Shown in pieces: positions 16,894-24,874 of a stretch of DNA of 56,811 nt; positions within the stretch are counted from its first letter, which is position 1, and every line of letters begins with the position of its first letter. The stretch covers positions 1-56,811 of the forward strand of contig CAKSNE010000014.1 of the NCBI GenBank assembly GCA_934476085.1, in the 5' to 3' direction. This DNA comes from an uncultured Eubacteriales bacterium. Its GTDB lineage: Bacteria; Bacillota; Clostridia; Oscillospirales; Acutalibacteraceae. A program made the position numbers and the translations under genes. Under the pieces are notes generated by a model that saw only the letters and a program-made list of their open reading frames with translations, was not told the origin of the DNA and did not search any database.

Positions 16894-18120
16894 TCACGAA
16901 GCCCGATTTATGCTGCTTGTTGAATCAATTAATTCATCATACATTTCTTCCGAAAAAACCGCATAACCTTTTTCGGGATCATTTAAGAATACATTAGTTA
17001 ATGCACCTACAAGCTGACCGTTTTGTACTATCGGAGAACCACTCATTCCCTGGACAATACCGCCTGTTTTTTCAATCAACTTTTCATCGGTAATTCTTAT
17101 TAATAGATTTTTTTGTGACTTATTATTGTAATCCACCCGTTCTATTACACAATTATAATATTTCGGGCCACTGTTGTCTAAAGAAGTATAAATTTTTGCA
17201 CTGCCTGTTTTTACATCTTGTTTATGAGCGATTTTAATAAGCTTTTTCGGTTTATCAAAATTATTTAAAATACCATAAAGCCCACATTCGCTATTACGAA
17301 TAAGTTTTCCTTTTGTTTCTCCTGTAAAAGCACCGCATATTTCCCCGGCAGCACCCTTTTGGCTTTTGGTAACAGATAATATTTCGGTTTTAACAATTTC
17401 GCCTGATTTTACAGGAAGCATAATTCCGGTATCAACATCAACAATTCCATGTCCAAGTCCGGCAAAAGCACCGTTTACAGTAGAATAAAATGTCATTGTT
17501 CCAAGTCCGGCGGTACTGTCTCTAACCCAAAGACCTGCTTTATACTCCCCTGTTTCAGCCGACTTTACCGCTTTAAAGTCTATATTTATAATTTTCTCTT
17601 CTCTTTTAACTTTTAAGCAAAGATTTTTTCCGTCGGAATTATTAATTATATTTGATAACTCCATATTTGAATTAATGTTTTTTTTATCAACAGATAGAAT
17701 TATATCACCGATTTTAAGACCGGCATTTTTTGAAGGATTGATGTTACCTGTATTTGTACTAACATCCGACATTCCTACAACCATAACGCCTTTTGTAAAA
17801 ATTTTTATACCAAATGATTCACCGCTTAAGGCAACATATCGTTCCTTTACCTTATTAATATTAATGTTTTTAATCGGAATAAAACCCATAACAGAAAGTT
17901 CTGTATCATAATTTTCACTGTTTTTCAGATTTTTAGAAACAGAATTAACATAATCAGGATATCTCTCGGTTATTTTTAATTTTGTATTAAATTTTACATT
18001 TTCATTTTCATAAATTACGATATTATTTGGTAAAATAGAATTGTAATAGTAAACTACGCTCAAAATCAATATCGAAAACACTGTTAAAAATGAAAAAGAT
18101 AATTTTATTAAAACTTTCAA
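16894..18120 (-). CDS. spoIVB: SpoIVB serine peptidase (S55), SigK checkpoint signal
   Basis: Forespore-made protease that triggers pro-SigK processing. The 408 residues contain an N-terminal membrane anchor (about 5-26), a PDZ domain (about 105-170, 'NAGLKIGDIILSVD'), and an S55 peptidase domain with His in 'GLGHGIVDVDTG' (about 222) and the catalytic Ser in GMSGSP (about 362). The start is TTG at 18120, with GAGAGAGGTG eight bases upstream. The upstream region has no forespore promoter I could assign confidently. Adjacent to spo0A as in Bacillus and Clostridium. Confidence 0.94.
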   Translation of the reverse strand: MKVLIKLSFSFLTVFSILILSVVYYYNSILPNNIVIYENENVKFNTKLKITERYPDYVNSVSKNLKNSENYDTELSVMGFIPIKNININKVKERYVALSGESFGIKIFTKGVMVVGMSDVSTNTGNINPSKNAGLKIGDIILSVDKKNINSNMELSNIINNSDGKNLCLKVKREEKIINIDFKAVKSAETGEYKAGLWVRDSTAGLGTMTFYSTVNGAFAGLGHGIVDVDTGIMLPVKSGEIVKTEILSVTKSQKGAAGEICGAFTGETKGKLIRNSECGLYGILNNFDKPKKLIKIAHKQDVKTGSAKIYTSLDNSGPKYYNCVIERVDYNNKSQKNLLIRITDEKLIEKTGGIVQGMSGSPIVQNGQLVGALTNVFLNDPEKGYAVFSEEMYDELIDSTSSINRAS

Positions 18121-18210
18121 TTTGTTTTCACCTCTCTCCTGTAATTATCTTTTGAAAAAAGGCATAAATTATTTAATGTAAATATTATTTTAAAAACCAA
18201 AACTTTTATA

Positions 18211-18239
18211 TTGATTTTAATAAAAATTTGTTTTATAAT
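18211..18239 (+). promoter_or_regulatory. Promoter of the phosphoesterase gene
   Basis: TTGATT, 17 bases, TATAAT, about 38 bases before the GTG start. Confidence 0.65.
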
Positions 18240-18276
18240 TTTTATAATAATATTTTATTAAACAGGAGATTTTAAA

Positions 18277-18816
18277 GTGAAATTATTTATTGCTTCGGAT
18301 ATTCATGGCAGTGCATATTACTGCAAAAAATTAATTGAAAATTTTAAAAAATCAGGTGCGGAAAAGTTAGTATTGCTTGGTGATCTACTTTATCACGGTC
18401 CAAGAAACGATTTACCTAAAGAATACGGTGCAAAAGGCGTTATAGAATTATTAGATGAAGTTAAGGAAAAAATTCTTTGCGTCAGAGGCAACTGTGATAC
18501 CGAAGTCGATCAGGTTGTTTTATCATTCCCTATTTTATCAAAATTCGGTTTTATAGCGATTGATGGATATACATTCTATCTTACTCACGGTCATCATATA
18601 AATGATATTCCACTTGAAAAAGACAGCATTGTTTTATCAGGCCACACTCATATACCTACTGCCAACACAGATAACGGCTTTTTGAATATCAATCCCGGTT
18701 CTGTTTCTATGCCAAGAAACAATACACCGCACAGTTATATTATTTACGAAAACGGTGTATTTAATTTTTATAATCTTGAAACTGATGAAATATATAATAC
18801 ATATAAACTAAGCTAA
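18277..18816 (+). CDS. yfcE: YfcE-type metallophosphoesterase
   Basis: A 179-residue calcineurin-like phosphodiesterase with the full metal set: SDIHG (8-12), GDLLYHGPRN (about 36-45), GNCD (about 72), THGHH (about 105-109) and SGHTHIP (about 123-129). YfcE of E. coli hydrolyses phosphodiesters such as bis-pNPP; the natural substrate is unknown. GTG at 18277 follows AACAGGAG. Its last nine bases overlap the convergent gene at 18808. Confidence 0.88.
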   Translation: MKLFIASDIHGSAYYCKKLIENFKKSGAEKLVLLGDLLYHGPRNDLPKEYGAKGVIELLDEVKEKILCVRGNCDTEVDQVVLSFPILSKFGFIAIDGYTFYLTHGHHINDIPLEKDSIVLSGHTHIPTANTDNGFLNINPGSVSMPRNNTPHSYIIYENGVFNFYNLETDEIYNTYKLS

Positions 18817-19065
18817 AAAATCTTCTACAAATTCATAGGCTTCATACGGTTTAACTTGATTTTGCGATAAAATTCTTAAAAATTTTATCGCTTTTTCTTT
18901 TATTGTAGTTAAATCTTTAAACGCTGCAATATCAATAATTTCATCACCGCTGACGCTAGTTAGCAATATGCCGAAGCTTGTATATTGCTGATCTTCGATT
19001 TCACACTTTTCTTTAATAAGTTGATAAGTTAGATATATAACCTTTGAGTCTTTTACCTTGTTCAT
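18808..19065 (-). CDS. Small conserved clostridial protein, possibly DUF6514-like
   Basis: Function unknown. The 85-residue protein is mixed alpha/beta by inspection: a 'YTSFGILLTS' strand region, then a helix-rich second half ending 'YEAYEFVEDFLA'. That ending and the general plan recall small clostridial proteins filed as DUF6514; the assignment is from memory and unverified. GGGGGA precedes ATG by about 11 bases, and a consensus promoter lies upstream, so it is a real expressed unit. It overlaps the end of the convergent phosphoesterase gene by nine bases. Confidence 0.65.
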   Translation of the reverse strand: MNKVKDSKVIYLTYQLIKEKCEIEDQQYTSFGILLTSVSGDEIIDIAAFKDLTTIKEKAIKFLRILSQNQVKPYEAYEFVEDFLA

Positions 19066-19128
19066 TTTATTTGTTTCCCCCTAAAAAATACAATAAATAA
19101 ATGTGAATATATTCAACATTATATTTTA

Positions 19129-19157
19129 TTTATAGCACACAAAGTGAACTTTGTCAA
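19129..19157 (-). promoter_or_regulatory. Promoter of the small gene at 18808-19065
   Basis: Minus strand TTGACA (19157-19152), 17 bases, TATAAA (19134-19129), also with a TG one base before the -10. One of the strongest promoters in the window, in front of a gene of unknown role. Confidence 0.7.
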
Positions 19158-19181
19158 CATTTTTCTACAAATTTATGCAAA

Positions 19182-19218
19182 AAAAGACGAACTTTTTATT
19201 TTTTAAAGTTCGTCTTTT
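19182..19218 (-). terminator. Terminator of the four-cysteine small protein gene
   Basis: AAAAGACGAACTTT / AAAGTTCGTCTTTT perfect 14-bp stem with T-rich tail, 11 bases after the stop at 19229. Confidence 0.8.
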
Positions 19219-19228
19219 AATTTTTATT

Positions 19229-19456
19229 TTATTTTTCAATATCAATACTAAAATCTTCAGCAGTGAATTTTTCAAGCTCAGGCGGTATTTTAGGCACTCT
19301 TCTTAAAGGATCATATTTAAATTTGCGACATGAATAATCAGGGCTTACAATTCCTTTTTTAGTACATAAGATTTCTGTTTTATCAACTGTTTCTTTTCCC
19401 TTTAAGCAATAAGCACATGCAGGTATGATACCTTTACCGTAAAGTTTTTTACCCAA
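19229..19456 (-). CDS. Small four-cysteine protein, conserved in clostridia, function unknown
   Basis: Not recognised as a named family. The 75 residues contain CAYC near 14-17, then Cys near 31 and Cys near 43, a spacing that could bind zinc or an iron-sulfur cluster. They continue 'KFKYDPLRRVPKIPPELEKF' and an acidic end (EDFSIDIEK). No membrane segment. TTG at 19456 is preferred because AAAGGGAG lies eight bases upstream; a longer reading from ATG at 19498 would put that ribosome site inside the gene. It lies between ylbJ and another small gene. Confidence 0.6.
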   Translation of the reverse strand: MGKKLYGKGIIPACAYCLKGKETVDKTEILCTKKGIVSPDYSCRKFKYDPLRRVPKIPPELEKFTAEDFSIDIEK

Positions 19457-19524
19457 GTTATTCACTCCCTTTAAGCAATTTTTATTATATTTTATCATAA
19501 ATCAATTAAAAAATCTACTTTTAT

Positions 19525-20583
19525 TTAAAAATAACTTACTTTTGTTTTTTCTTTTCTTTTATAAAAAAACGAAAAAAACACAATAGCTAAAGCCAAAAGT
19601 GAGAGAGAAAATGTAACATTTTTATAATTTGAAACCATTATTGTTGTATTACTTTTAAAAACCGGTTTTGATAATTCAAAAAAATTCATTACAATATTGC
19701 AAATAAAATAAGATAAAGCAGAATGAAACAAGCGAACAATAATTATTTTTAAAATCGGAGGTCTGAAATTTTCAAGAGCAGAAGATATTTGAAATATAAC
19801 AGAAAACCCGCTAAAACCGACTACAGCAGCGATAATCGGTAAGGATACTCCATTATCCGCAAGTGCATAAACTGCGTTTGTTACTTCTAACACAGAAACA
19901 ATCGGCTTATAAAGAAATGAAAAACGCAAATATTTTGAAACGACATTTACAACAGCGGAAAATAAAACCGTATACGCACAAATTGAAATAATACAGCTAC
20001 AAGCTGAGCCAACACCTTTAACAAGTGCATCTCCGATAAAAATATTATTTTTATAAGAAAAATTCTCATTTGGGCATTTATAAAATCTTGAAATAATTAT
20101 TCCAACCAAAATACTTGTTGTTATATGAGTTATTAATAAAACCAAGCCTATATCAAAAGAGCCGAAAATACCGACTCCGACTGCTAAAAGCAAGAAACCC
20201 GGTCCCCCGGAACAGCTAACCAAAGCAATTTTATTTCTTTCATAAATTGTAATTTTACCGTTTTTATATATCTGATTTGATAAACTTGCACCAACCGGGT
20301 ATCCTGAAACTAAACTTAAAAGAAATATCGGCAAAAAATACCCGCATGATTTAAATAAACTCTTAGAAATTTTTTCACTATAATTTGCTATGATGCCTAT
20401 TACTCCACTGTTTGCAAAACACGATGTTATGCACAACACAGGAAAAAGAGCCGGAATAACTACATCTGCACATAAATAAAGTCCCGATGTAACACCCTTT
20501 GCAATGCAATCATAGCAAGTAAAAAGAGATAAAAAAGAAAAAACGAATACTGTTATAATTAAAACTATTTTAAATTTTTTCAT
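19525..20583 (-). CDS. ylbJ: Sporulation integral membrane protein YlbJ
   Basis: A 352-residue protein with about eight to nine hydrophobic segments and the nucleoside-recognition-like (Gate) signatures 'SGYPVGASLSNQIYKNG' (about 93-109) and 'SCSGGPGFLLLAVG' (about 123-136), which mark YlbJ. In B. subtilis YlbJ is a SigE-dependent protein needed for heat-resistant spores; molecular role unknown. ATG at 20583 follows AAGGAG. Divergent from yqfC, across a 78-base gap, which groups mother-cell sporulation genes here. Length fits YlbJ rather than the shorter SpoVM-type Gate proteins. Confidence 0.88.
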   Translation of the reverse strand: MKKFKIVLIITVFVFSFLSLFTCYDCIAKGVTSGLYLCADVVIPALFPVLCITSCFANSGVIGIIANYSEKISKSLFKSCGYFLPIFLLSLVSGYPVGASLSNQIYKNGKITIYERNKIALVSCSGGPGFLLLAVGVGIFGSFDIGLVLLITHITTSILVGIIISRFYKCPNENFSYKNNIFIGDALVKGVGSACSCIISICAYTVLFSAVVNVVSKYLRFSFLYKPIVSVLEVTNAVYALADNGVSLPIIAAVVGFSGFSVIFQISSALENFRPPILKIIIVRLFHSALSYFICNIVMNFFELSKPVFKSNTTIMVSNYKNVTFSLSLLALAIVFFSFFYKRKEKTKVSYF

Positions 20584-20623
20584 ATACTATAACTCCTTAA
20601 TGTATTAATTTTAACCTAATTTA

Positions 20624-20631
20624 CATAAAAT
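20624..20631 (+). promoter_or_regulatory. Candidate SigE -10 box of yqfC
   Basis: CATAAAAT differs by one base from the SigE -10 consensus CATACAAT and lies 31 bases before the yqfC start. The -35 region at 14 to 15 bases is a poor match, so this is weak. Confidence 0.3.
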
Positions 20632-20661
20632 TAATTAAAAATAAAAAGGGGCGAAGCAGTT

Positions 20662-20937
20662 TTGGGAAATGTAAAACGTGGATTAAATAAAATAAATAGG
20701 TGCCTTGACCTACCTGATGGGCTTTTATCCGGTGAAACTCATATTGAAGTCTTATCAGATAAAAAAGCATTAATTGACGGTAAATGTACCGTTTTGCAAT
20801 ACAGTGAAGAAGAAATAAAAATGAACACAGGCACAGGTATAATTGCTTTTATTGGGAAAAATTTATCAATTGATTCTTTAAATAAAGAAAGTGCGATTAT
20901 TTCCGGAACGCTTAAAAAAATTGAGTTTTCAAAATAA
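20662..20937 (+). CDS. yqfC: Sporulation protein YqfC
   Basis: A 91-residue YabP/YqfC-family protein: 'LPDGLLSGETHIEVLSDKKALIDG' and 'TGTGIIAFIGKNLSIDSLNKESAIISGTL' match the family pattern. In B. subtilis yqfC and yqfD are transcribed together in the mother cell; yqfC helps form the spore. TTG start at 20662 with AAGGGG about nine bases upstream. It begins the conserved run yqfC-yqfD-phoH. Confidence 0.9.
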   Translation: MGNVKRGLNKINRCLDLPDGLLSGETHIEVLSDKKALIDGKCTVLQYSEEEIKMNTGTGIIAFIGKNLSIDSLNKESAIISGTLKKIEFSK

Positions 20938-20958
20938 AAATGCGAGGTGCTTTTATAA

Positions 20959-22131
20959 ATGTTTATGCTAAGGGTGTTTAGAAACATAACCGGCTATGTT
21001 AAATTTTACGGCAAAGGTGTTTTTCCCGAAAGATTTTTAAACCTTTGTGCAAAAGAAAATATTCTTGTTTGGAATTCAAAAGTTAATGTAAATGAAATGA
21101 CCGGTTGTATGCATATTCACGATTATAAAAACATTAAAAAAATCGCAAAAAAATCCTCAATGAGATTAAAAATAACAAAAAAACGCGGTCTTCCCTTTTT
21201 AGTAAACCGATACAAGCATCGCTATGGAATACCTGTCGGAGTTTTTATATTTTTCTTTTTATTATGGTTTTTATCAGGATTTTGTTTTAATATAACAATA
21301 GTCGGGAATACAGATCAAAACAAAGATACAACCCTTGCTAAATTAAAAGAATGCGGTGTTTACTGCGGTCAACGAATAAGCAATATCAATCCCGAAGAAG
21401 CAAGGCAAAAGTTCCTTATAAAAAATAAAGAATTTTCTTGGGCTGCAATTAATATAAAAGGCTCTTATATAACTGTTGATCTAGTAAAAACAACTGAAAA
21501 AAAGATGAATAAAACAAGTTATGAACCATGTAATATAATAGCAAATTCAAACGGTAAAATATTAAGAATAAAGGCTTATGAAGGCAAAATCAGCGTTAAA
21601 ATCGGCGAAGCGGTTGCGAAAGGCGATTTATTAGTTTCCGGAGTTATAGAGCTTACAAATAAATCAACAAAATTCGTTCATGCCAATGCAGAAGTTATTG
21701 CTCAAACAAGACATAAATTAAAAGTCTTTGTTCCTTATAAAAACAAAGAATTAATTAAAACAGATGAAGTAAAAAAACGTTCTGTTCTTACAATAGGAAA
21801 TTTAGATATACCTTTGTTTTTCGGAGATATAGAAAAGCCTTATAAAACAAGCAAAAAAATCAAAAATTTTAAATTAGGCGGAGAAGCTTTACCTATAAAA
21901 TTGACAACTGTTAAATTCACAAAATATCGCTTAAAAAGCATTACTTTAGATAAAGAAAGTGCAAAAATTTTAGCTCGGGAAGAAATGAAGAAAAAATCTG
22001 AAAAAGAGCTTAAAAATCTTATTAAAAGTTCAAACTCTGAAAATTTTAAAGAAACGAAAAAAGGCATTATTTTCACAAAAGTTTTTATCTGTGAAGAGAA
22101 TATTTCTCTTGCCAAAAAAATTTTAAAATAA
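20959..22131 (+). CDS. yqfD: Sporulation protein YqfD
   Basis: A 390-residue sporulation membrane protein: cytoplasmic N-terminal part with 'NLCAKENILVWNSKV', one transmembrane segment (about 93-113), then a 'FNITIVGN' stretch and a large extracytoplasmic part; this is the YqfD plan. Needed for sporulation in Bacillus; biochemical role not known. AGGTG lies upstream of ATG. Cotranscribed with yqfC, 21 bases apart. Confidence 0.92.
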   Translation: MFMLRVFRNITGYVKFYGKGVFPERFLNLCAKENILVWNSKVNVNEMTGCMHIHDYKNIKKIAKKSSMRLKITKKRGLPFLVNRYKHRYGIPVGVFIFFFLLWFLSGFCFNITIVGNTDQNKDTTLAKLKECGVYCGQRISNINPEEARQKFLIKNKEFSWAAINIKGSYITVDLVKTTEKKMNKTSYEPCNIIANSNGKILRIKAYEGKISVKIGEAVAKGDLLVSGVIELTNKSTKFVHANAEVIAQTRHKLKVFVPYKNKELIKTDEVKKRSVLTIGNLDIPLFFGDIEKPYKTSKKIKNFKLGGEALPIKLTTVKFTKYRLKSITLDKESAKILAREEMKKKSEKELKNLIKSSNSENFKETKKGIIFTKVFICEENISLAKKILK

Positions 22132-22144
22132 TCAACAAAATTTA

Positions 22145-22173
22145 ATGACAAAATTCAAAAAATGTGGTATAAT
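22145..22173 (+). promoter_or_regulatory. Promoter of phoH
   Basis: ATGACA, 17 bases, TATAAT with TGG extension. It would let phoH and the genes after it be expressed in vegetative cells, independent of yqfCD. Confidence 0.6.
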
Positions 22174-22210
22174 CATTTATAATTGCACAAATAGCGGAAA
22201 GGCGAAAAAA

Positions 22211-23185
22211 TTGGCAGAAAAACATTTACAAATTGATAATGCTGAACAAGTAAGTCAATTGTTCGGCAGTTATGATGAAAACATTAGATTGATTGAAAAA
22301 GAATACTCTGTTTCCATAAATTACAGAGATTCAAAATTAAAAATTTCAGGCGATGAAATAAATACAAACAATGCCGCCAGAGTAATCAGAAGTATGCTCT
22401 TGGTTATATCTCGTGGCGAAGCTTTAACCGAACAAAATATTCGCTATATTATATCTCTTGTTCATGATAATGAAGAAACAGGAGTCGAAGAAATTACAGA
22501 TTCTGATTGTGTTGCGGTTACTACCAGCGGAAAGCCTATAAAACCTAAAACTTTAGGTCAAAAAAAATATATCAATGCTATCGAAACTAACACTATTGTC
22601 ATTGGTGTTGGACCTGCAGGTACAGGTAAAACTTATCTTGCGGTTGCCGAAGCTGTTCGTGCATTTAAAGCAAAAGAAATAACAAGAATTATTTTAACCC
22701 GTCCTGCAGTAGAAGCAGGCGAAAAATTAGGCTTTTTACCGGGTGATCTTCAACAAAAGGTTGATCCTTATTTGCGTCCGCTTTATGATGCACTTTTTGA
22801 TATGTTTGGTGCTGAAACTTTTTCAAAATTACATGAAAAAGGTACTATTGAAGTAGCTCCGCTCGCTTATATGCGTGGTAGAACACTTGATGATTCATTT
22901 ATAATTCTTGATGAAGCTCAAAACACTACTCGTGAGCAAATGAAAATGTTCTTAACTCGTCTTGGATTTAACTCTAAAATGATTGTTACGGGAGACAACA
23001 CTCAAGTTGATTTGCCTGACGGCAAACCATCGGGCTTATCCGATGCATTAAGAATACTTAAAAATCTAGATGATATTGAGATAGTTAAACTTACTGAAAA
23101 AGATGTTGTAAGGCATAAATTAGTTCAATCTATTGTTAAGGCTTATGAAAAAGCTGATGAATTAAAAAGAAAAAGAAAATATTAA
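22211..23185 (+). CDS. phoH: PhoH-family ATPase
   Basis: A 324-residue PhoH protein with Walker A GPAGTGKTYLAV (about 134-145), 'LTRPAVEAGEKLGFLPGDL' and Walker B 'FIILDEAQNTT' (about 229-239). The family is linked to RNA metabolism and often sits beside ybeY, as here; precise activity unproven. TTG at 22211 is chosen: GGAAAGGCG precedes it and the length equals the usual 319-325, whereas a longer reading from 22145 would start in the promoter. Confidence 0.92.
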   Translation: MAEKHLQIDNAEQVSQLFGSYDENIRLIEKEYSVSINYRDSKLKISGDEINTNNAARVIRSMLLVISRGEALTEQNIRYIISLVHDNEETGVEEITDSDCVAVTTSGKPIKPKTLGQKKYINAIETNTIVIGVGPAGTGKTYLAVAEAVRAFKAKEITRIILTRPAVEAGEKLGFLPGDLQQKVDPYLRPLYDALFDMFGAETFSKLHEKGTIEVAPLAYMRGRTLDDSFIILDEAQNTTREQMKMFLTRLGFNSKMIVTGDNTQVDLPDGKPSGLSDALRILKNLDDIEIVKLTEKDVVRHKLVQSIVKAYEKADELKRKRKY

Positions 23186-23204
23186 TGAAGGGAAAAGATA
23201 AAAT

Positions 23205-23690
23205 ATGGACAAAGTAAAAGTTATAATCACAAATGAACAAAAAGCAGTTAAAATTCCAACAGGTATTAGAATTTTATTACGCCGTTGCTGTAATGCAGTT
23301 ATTCAATTAGAAAAGTTAGCCGGCGAATATGAAGTTAATATTACCTTTGTAGATAATGAGAGAATTAAAGAATTAAATGCAAAATACAGAAACAAAGACA
23401 CCGCAACAGATGTCTTATCATTTCCAATGGGCGAAGACGGTGATTATCCGATCAACCCTGAAACAAATTTTAAAATGCTCGGTGATGTTGTAATTTCTGT
23501 TGAAAGAGCTGTTAAACAATCAGAAGAATATGATCATTCCTTACGCAGAGAGCTTGGATTTTTAACAACTCACTCTATGCTTCACTTGCTCGGATATGAT
23601 CATGTAAACGGTGGTATTGAAGCCGCTGCTATGAGAGAACGTGAAGAAGAAGTTATGATACTTGTCGGACAACCTAGAGATTTAGCTTAA
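23205..23690 (+). CDS. ybeY: Endoribonuclease YbeY (rRNA maturation)
   Basis: A 161-residue metalloprotein with the zinc-binding H-x3-H-x5-H motif in 'HSMLHLLGYDH' (about 123-133) and the conserved 'NKDTATDVLSFPM' segment. It takes part in 16S rRNA 3-prime processing and quality control. ATG at 23205 with GAAGGG upstream. It lies between phoH and era, as in most Firmicutes, but dgkA and cdd, which often stand before era, are missing. Confidence 0.95.
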   Translation: MDKVKVIITNEQKAVKIPTGIRILLRRCCNAVIQLEKLAGEYEVNITFVDNERIKELNAKYRNKDTATDVLSFPMGEDGDYPINPETNFKMLGDVVISVERAVKQSEEYDHSLRRELGFLTTHSMLHLLGYDHVNGGIEAAAMREREEEVMILVGQPRDLA

Positions 23691-23707
23691 TATAACAGGA
23701 GAATTAA

Positions 23708-24601
23708 ATGAGTAATACTACTTCTGCATTTATTGCAATTGTCGGTAAACCTAATGTAGGTAAATCATCTATATTAAACCGTTTGGTCGGACAAAAAGTT
23801 GCTATTGTTTCTGATAAGCCGCAAACTACCAGAACAAAAATTTCAGGTATTTTAACAAAAGGCGAAATGCAACTAGTTTTTATAGATACACCGGGTCTTC
23901 ATAAGCCTAAAAACACTTTAGGCGAACATATGGTAAAAGCGGTTAGCGACGGTATGACCGATGTTGACTGTTGCCTTTTGGTTGTTGAAGCAGATAAAAA
24001 AATAACACCTGCCGAAATTGACTTAATCGACAGATTTAAAAAGAGAAAGTTAAATGCTGTTTTAGCAATTAACAAAACTGATTTACTTGAAAACAAAGAA
24101 GAACTTTTTGAAATAATTAAAAATTATACCGATTTATTCGATTTTTCAGCAGTTGTTCCTGTTAGTGCAAAAAACAATGAAGGCATAGATGATATTTTTA
24201 GTGAATTATCAAAGTTTGCCGTACCGTCTGTTCATTTTTTTGATGATGAAGCTTTTACGGATCAGCCTGAAAGAGTAATTACTGCTGAAATTATTCGTGA
24301 AAAGCTTTTGCGGTCGCTTGACAAAGAAATTCCACACGGCATAGCGGTTGATATTGAACGCTTTTCCGAACGCCAAGACGCTGATATTTTAGATATTGAC
24401 GCTTCTATTTATTGTGAACGCCAAAGTCATAAAGGCATTGTTATCGGAAAAGGCGGTAAAATGCTCAAAAAAATCGGAATTCGTGCAAGACACGATTTAG
24501 AAGAATTTTTTGAAATAAAAGTAAACTTAAAATTATGGGTTAAAGTTAAAGAAAATTGGCGAACATCTAACGGTATTATTCATGGATTAGGTTTGGATTA
24601 A
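23708..24601 (+). CDS. era: GTPase Era
   Basis: A 297-residue GTPase for 30S assembly. G1 GKPNVGKSS (13-21), G3 DTPGLHKP (about 60), G4 NKTD (about 122) and the C-terminal KH RNA-binding domain with 'GIVIGKGGKMLKKIG' (about 242-257). It binds the 3-prime end of 16S rRNA, fitting with the ybeY neighbour. AGGAG precedes ATG. Confidence 0.97.
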   Translation: MSNTTSAFIAIVGKPNVGKSSILNRLVGQKVAIVSDKPQTTRTKISGILTKGEMQLVFIDTPGLHKPKNTLGEHMVKAVSDGMTDVDCCLLVVEADKKITPAEIDLIDRFKKRKLNAVLAINKTDLLENKEELFEIIKNYTDLFDFSAVVPVSAKNNEGIDDIFSELSKFAVPSVHFFDDEAFTDQPERVITAEIIREKLLRSLDKEIPHGIAVDIERFSERQDADILDIDASIYCERQSHKGIVIGKGGKMLKKIGIRARHDLEEFFEIKVNLKLWVKVKENWRTSNGIIHGLGLD

Positions 24602-24715
24602 ATTACCACACCCTATTATAAAAGAGTTTTATAATGAATTAAAATTTTACCACTTATAAACCATTATAATCTTACAAAAAATTTAATTAGATTTTATTTT
24701 TTGGAGATGATTTTA

Positions 24716-24874
24716 ATGGAAAATAAGTCTGATTGGGATACATTTTATAATTCCGGCAAGATTAACGATTATCTTAATTTTAAAAGCAACTTAAATGAGA
24801 AGGAGTCATTTAGTTTTGAGCCTTACAACGACAAACGGATTGATAATAAAGGAACAGAAAGTCGGAGAATCTGA
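24716..24874 (+). CDS. yqzL: YqzL-like small protein
   Basis: An open frame of 53 codons after TTGGAGATG. The start, 'SDWDTFYNSGKINDYLNFK', has the W-x2-F-x3-G-x-I-x2-YL pattern that I recall for B. subtilis YqzL, a protein of about 47 residues encoded in the same place between era and recO. The position is the strongest argument. The 3-prime end runs 59 bases into recO in another frame. Function unknown. In the era-yqzL gap, ATTATAAAA / TTTTATAAT at 24615-24635 is an AT-rich inverted repeat of unknown meaning. Confidence 0.6.
   Translation: MENKSDWDTFYNSGKINDYLNFKSNLNEKESFSFEPYNDKRIDNKGTESRRI

Noticed and set aside
22145..22210. Longer PhoH starting at 22145
   Set aside because: The region holds ATGACA-17-TATAAT, so it is promoter; TTG at 22211 has GGAAAGG and gives the family length.
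24615..24635. Terminator after era
   Set aside because: ATTATAAAA / TTTTATAAT is a weak AT-only stem without a T tract; left as an unexplained inverted repeat.
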